Positions 59,466 through 64,000 of a stretch of 64,000 bases of DNA are shown piece by piece. Under the pieces are notes generated by a model. The model saw only the letters and a list, made by a program, of their open reading frames with translations. It did no database searches and had not been told where the DNA came from. Position 1 is the stretch's first letter, and each line of letters opens with the position of its first letter. A program made the translations under genes and the position numbers. The stretch is taken from NCBI GenBank assembly GCA_009809945.1, contig WTPW01000867.1, positions 1 to 64,000 of the forward strand, in the 5' to 3' direction. The DNA is from Gigaspora margarita (Eukaryota > Glomeromycota > Glomeromycetes > Diversisporales > Gigasporaceae).

Positions 59466-59826
59466 TTATTATAAAACGCACCTATAGTGTTTTACCACCA
59501 TAGGTAAATTAGATTTGCAAATCTGTGTAACAAAAACAAAAAAATAAATTTTTATAAAACAAAAAATAAATTTTGATTACTTTAGGGTTAGGGTGAGGCC
59601 TGGGATTTATCAGGGCATTAGTATATACAAAATTTAGCAAGAAATTTTTTTTATTAGAGCCCTAAAGTTGGTTTCATAAGCAAAATTTTGAGTTATGAAT
59701 GTTTTTTTAAAAAAATAACAAAAAAATAAAATTTTATGTTACACCTGATCTTAAATTTTGATTGGCTATTCTAATAGCTTTGTGTAACATGGTATAAAAC
59801 ACCATAGGTAGTGCATTTTAGTAAAA
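59466..59826 (+). mobile_element. AAAACGCAC element, near full-length copy
   Basis: Aligns end to end with 2042-2395, including TTAGGGTTAGGGTGAG in the interior and both inverted ends. It directly follows the 59111 element. Confidence 0.8.
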
Positions 59827-60039
59827 TACATTTTTATTATTATTTTTTTATTTTTTATTTTTTTTATTTTTATTTTTTTATATTAGGCAGTCTTGCTATT
59901 ATTTTATTTATTGTTTTATATATATTTTTTTATTTTATTATTGTTTTATTTTTTTTTTGTTTTATTTATATTTTTTTATTTTATTTATATTTTTTTCATT
60001 TTATTTATTGGTTTATATTTTTTTTTGTATTTTTATAGA
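59827..60039. other. T-rich low-complexity stretch
   Basis: TTTTATTTTA sequence only. Frames here encode Phe/Tyr/Leu runs and are not genes. Confidence 0.85.
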
Positions 60040-62741
60040 GGATTACTTTTTATATTCCCCAAATTTACTATTCATACCCCCAGCTCAGCCTCCAACCCTT
60101 CCGACCAAGTCACATGTAACATAGTACAAACAGAGATCACATGACTTTTAGTTCTTTGCATTTGACGCAAATCTTATCTTTTTGATACTCCTGTACTTAC
60201 TTTTTTGATACTGATTGACATGAAAATTCTAGTAAAAATAAGAATTTTTAAAACTTTGAGCGAAGATATCTTGGCAACCATAAGATCAAATTTGGAAAAA
60301 CTTTTTTTATTTGAATTCTATGGCTTTATAGAATTCAATAAAAAAATTCATTGAATTTAGTCAAGTGGTTGTCGAGTTATCTTTGCTCAAAGTCAGAGAA
60401 AATCAAAACGGCTATCAAAATATAAGCTGCGCCAAATTTTTTATCTAACTTTGAGCGAAAATACCTCAACAACCATCTGACCAAATTTAATAAAACTTTT
60501 ATTTGAATTCTATAGCTTAATATAATTCAAATAAAAAAATTTTTATCATATTTAGTCAAGTGGTTGTCAAGATATCTTTGCTCAAAGTCAAAACTATTAA
60601 AATAGAAGCTGCACCAAATTTTTTTCTAAATTTGAGTGAAGATATCTTGACGACCATCTAACCAAATTTGATAAAACTTTTTTTATATTAATTTTATAAA
60701 GCCATAGAATTCAAATGAAAAGGTTTTATCAAATTTGATTAGATGATCGTTAAGACATCTTTGCTCAAATTTAGAAAAAAATTTGGCACAGCTTCTATTT
60801 TGATAGTTGTTTTGATTTTTTTCTAACTTTGAGCAAAGATATCTTGACAACCACTTGACTAAATTCGATAAAAATATTTTTATTTGAATTATATGAAGCT
60901 ATAAAATTCAAAAAAAATGTTTTATCAAATTTGGTCAGATGGTTGTCAAGGTATCTTTGCTCAAAGTTAGATAAAAAATTTGGTGCAGCTTCTATTTTGA
61001 TAGGTGTTTTGATTTTCTCGGATTTTGAGCGAAGATAATTCGACAACTACTTGACTAAATTTGATGATTTTTTTTATTTGAATTCTATGAAGCCATAGAA
61101 TTAAAATAAAAAATGTTTTACCAAATTTGGTCAGATGGTTGCCAAGATATCTTCACTCAAAGTTTTGAAAATTCTTATTTTTACTGGGATTTTCATATCG
61201 ATTAGTATCAAAAAAGTAAGTGCAGGAGTATCAAAAACATAAGATTTGTGCATTTAACCAATGGTTAGGTTATACGAAATCAGGATCACGTGATCTGGGT
61301 AGCCAATCAAAATTTGAACCCGAAGTAGGTTCAAATTTAAACTACAAAATAAGTTATCCCACAATTGACAATTGTTGCTACATAATAAGGTCCAAATTCT
61401 ACTATATAAATTGAATATTATCACTTAAGTAAACTTATTTGGAAGATCAAAATACAAATAAGTAAAATTTTTAGCAAGATTAGAGAACATTTTATTATTT
61501 GACTTTTTAACTTTTACGTTTGGTGAAAAAATAAAAAATTTTTAAAAAAATAAATTTGACGAAAGTAAAAATTAAAGGCTAAATAATAAAAAGTTCTTCT
61601 ATTTGTATGAAAATTTGGTAAAATATGTATTTTGATCTTTTGAACATATTTACTTAAGTGCTTATAATCGATTTAAATCGTAAAATTTGGACTTTACTAT
61701 GTAGCAACTACTTGCAATTGCTAAAAACCTCTTTCTGAAAAAGAGGTTTTTTTTATTAATCGCAAGTAGTTGCTACATAGTAAAGTCAAATTTTACTATT
61801 TAAATAGATCATAAGTGCTTAATTAAATATGTTCATAAGGTCAAAATACATATTTTACCAAATTTTCATACAAATTGGAGAACATCTTATTATTTGACTT
61901 TTTAACTTTTATGTTTGACAAAAAAATTAAAATTTTTTAAGGAAATACATTCGACGAAGTACAAATTAAAGGCTAAATTATAAAAAGTTCTCCAATTCAT
62001 AAGAAAATTTGGTGAAATATGTATTTTGAACTTCTAAACATATTTACTTAAGCGCTTATGATTTATTTAAATAGTAAAATTTGACTTTACAATGTAGCAA
62101 CTACTTGTGATCGATAAAAAAAAACCTCTTTTCAGAAAGAGGTTTTTAGCGATCACATGTAGTTGCTACATAGTAAAGTCCAAATTTTATGATTTAAATC
62201 GATTATAAGCGCTTAAGTAAATATGTTTAGAAGATCAAAATACATATTTTACCAAATTTTTATACAAATCGGAGAACTTTTTATTATTTAGCCTTTAATT
62301 TTTACTTTCATCGAATTTATTTCTTTAAAAAATTTTTATTTTTTTGCCAAATGTAAAAGTTAAAAAGTCAAATAATAAAATATTCTCCAATCTTGCTAAA
62401 AATTTTACTAATTTGTATTTTGATCTCCTAAATAAGTTTATTTAAGCGATAATAATCGATTTACATAGTAGAATTTGGACTTTACTATGTAGTAACAATT
62501 GTCGATCGTTGGGTAACTTATTTTGTAGTTTAAATTTGAACCTACTTTGGGTTCAAATTTTGATTAGCTATCCAGATCATGTGATCCTGATTTCGTATAA
62601 TCTAACTATTGGTCAAATGCAAGAAACTGAAAGTCACGTGATCACTGTTTGTACTATATTACACGTGACTTGGTCAGAAGGATCAGAGACCGGACTGAGG
62701 GGTATGAATAGTAAATTTGGGGGTATAAAAAAGTAATTTCC
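60040..62741. mobile_element. Composite 2.7-kb palindrome
   Basis: The left arm (60040-60166, then 61250-61936) is inverse to the right arm (61938-62741). Outer ends carry AAATTTACTATTCATACCCC and its inverse; then GACCAAGTCAC and GATCACGTGA motifs; then ATTTGAACC-x-AGTAGGTTCAAAT. Within the inner part, two more hairpins with CTTTACTATGTAGCAACTAC arms (61680-61800, 62080-62190) contain AAAAACCTCTTTCTGAAAAA-like turns. The element 60167-61249 is inserted in the left arm. No coding region. Confidence 0.85.
60167..61249. mobile_element. Inserted element: array of five palindromic units
   Basis: Ends GCAAATCTTATCTTTTTGAT and its inverse ATCAAAAACATAAGATTTGT. GCATTTGAC (60158) and GCATTTAAC (61250) flank it as a near-perfect 9-bp duplication, and the uninterrupted site is seen in the right arm of the host palindrome. 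Inside, five units of roughly 190 bp each begin near AACTTTGAGCGAAGATATCT and end with its inverse (60254, 60460, 60639, 60829, 61024). Each unit has ATTTGAATTCTATGGCTT-like turns. Non-coding. Confidence 0.88.
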
Positions 62742-62938
62742 TTTTTATATTTCTTTTTTTTCATTTTATTTATTGTTTTATATTTTTTTTGTTTTTTATT
62801 TTTTATATTGGTTTATTTATTTTTTGTTTTTTTTTATCGTTTTATTTATTTTATTACATATTTTTTTTATTTCTATTTTTTTCATATTATTTTTTTTTAT
62901 TTTTAATTTTTTTTAATTTTTTTTATTGTTTTTTTTTT
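62742..62938. other. T-rich low-complexity stretch before gap
   Basis: Runs of T with occasional A. The assembly breaks inside it. Confidence 0.85.
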
Positions 62939-63681
62939 NNNNNNNNNNNNNNNNNNNNNNNNNNNNNNNNNNNNNNNNNNNNNNNNNNNNNNNNNNNNNN
63001 NNNNNNNNNNNNNNNNNNNNNNNNNNNNNNNNNNNNNNNNNNNNNNNNNNNNNNNNNNNNNNNNNNNNNNNNNNNNNNNNNNNNNNNNNNNNNNNNNNNN
63101 NNNNNNNNNNNNNNNNNNNNNNNNNNNNNNNNNNNNNNNNNNNNNNNNNNNNNNNNNNNNNNNNNNNNNNNNNNNNNNNNNNNNNNNNNNNNNNNNNNNN
63201 NNNNNNNNNNNNNNNNNNNNNNNNNNNNNNNNNNNNNNNNNNNNNNNNNNNNNNNNNNNNNNNNNNNNNNNNNNNNNNNNNNNNNNNNNNNNNNNNNNNN
63301 NNNNNNNNNNNNNNNNNNNNNNNNNNNNNNNNNNNNNNNNNNNNNNNNNNNNNNNNNNNNNNNNNNNNNNNNNNNNNNNNNNNNNNNNNNNNNNNNNNNN
63401 NNNNNNNNNNNNNNNNNNNNNNNNNNNNNNNNNNNNNNNNNNNNNNNNNNNNNNNNNNNNNNNNNNNNNNNNNNNNNNNNNNNNNNNNNNNNNNNNNNNN
63501 NNNNNNNNNNNNNNNNNNNNNNNNNNNNNNNNNNNNNNNNNNNNNNNNNNNNNNNNNNNNNNNNNNNNNNNNNNNNNNNNNNNNNNNNNNNNNNNNNNNN
63601 NNNNNNNNNNNNNNNNNNNNNNNNNNNNNNNNNNNNNNNNNNNNNNNNNNNNNNNNNNNNNNNNNNNNNNNNNNNNNNNNN
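62939..63681. other. Assembly gap (743 N)
   Basis: Unknown bases. Open frames spanning it are artefacts. Confidence 1.
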
Positions 63682-64000
63682 CCTTTATTATTGTCATAAA
63701 ATTTCATGCTGAACAACTTTACTTACAAGCCAAACTAGATTTTTTAACAAAAAAAAAGTTGTATATAGAAATTTTGAAATTTTTAGCTTTAGTATATAGC
63801 AACCTTTTTTTTTTATTAAACAACCAATTTTGTCATCTAAGTAAACTTTGTTTAGCATAAATTTTACATATAATTATAGTTTCAAATTTAACAAAATTTT
63901 GTTTTTTATAAAATTTTATTAGTAAAATCTTCAATTTTTATAGAAATTTAAAAAACTGTTCTAAGTGATTTTATTCTACTATTCTTGATATACTTAATCT
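63682..64000. repeat. Palindromic repeat at right edge
   Basis: AACAACTTTACTTACAAGCC-like sequence at 63712 and its inverse near 63840 (CTAAGTAAACTTTGTTTAGCA) resemble the 860-1080 palindrome and the flank at 1440-1510. No gene. Confidence 0.5.

Noticed and set aside
60795..61046. 83-aa minus-strand frame
   Set aside because: It lies wholly in the palindrome array and reads repeat arms.
62789..63716. Long frames of 257-307 aa on both strands
   Set aside because: They run across the N gap and consist mostly of unknown residues.

Overview
This window reads as AT-rich nuclear DNA of a fungus, most likely an arbuscular mycorrhizal fungus (Glomeromycotina, Rhizophagus-like). The reasons are GT-AG introns of about 60-85 bp, two secreted-signal-free Sel1-repeat proteins of the kind expanded in that group, hAT and Ty3/Gypsy relics, very large numbers of short terminal-inverted-repeat elements, and interstitial TTAGGG-like motifs. 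The species call is inference; no search could be run. Coordinates of repeats were read by eye, so edges may be off by several bases.

Only two genes look intact: paralogous Sel1-repeat genes at 41210-42490 (426 aa, nine repeats) and 49013-50197 (394 aa, eight repeats), on the same strand, sharing the bases before the ATG. They sit in the only part of the window (about 40.2-51.3 kb) with somewhat higher GC and fewer T-runs. Between them lie a 70-bp tandem repeat, several short inverted-repeat elements (one with a perfect 8-bp target duplication) and a cluster of CACGTG-centred motifs.

0-17.5 kb: foldback elements, a decayed Ty3/Gypsy integrase (3229-4220), then a large diverged inverted duplication (about 4.6-7.2 kb against 14.4-17.4 kb). 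Each arm carries the 3' end of a hAT transposase gene and a broken copy of the ribosomal protein S13 (uS15) gene that still has an intron, and each ends in a CCCAAAT/ATTTGGG minisatellite. The fuller hAT pseudogene lies at 12182-15042. A 4.2-kb non-coding composite element occupies 7198-11427.

17.5-40 kb: almost no coding signal. It holds degenerate ~115-bp tandem repeats (plus sense at 17.7-19.1 kb, apparently opposite sense at 33.3-34.5 kb), a four-level nest of elements at 20138-23968, a 1-kb foldback inside another element (24594-27747), and many MITE-like elements, several with TA target duplications.

51-64 kb: a second copy of the 24.6-27.7 kb element (52667-54990), a 15-bp minisatellite, a tandem duplication of about 1.1 kb (56478-58735), T-rich low complexity DNA, a composite 2.7-kb palindrome (60040-62741) with an inserted array of five palindromic units, and an assembly gap (62939-63681).

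No tRNA, rRNA, CRISPR or operon structure was seen. The most notable observations are the host ribosomal-protein gene fragment carried inside a hAT-associated inverted duplication, the C-to-T pattern of its stop codons, the palindrome array at 60-62.7 kb, and the Sel1 pair with differing repeat number.
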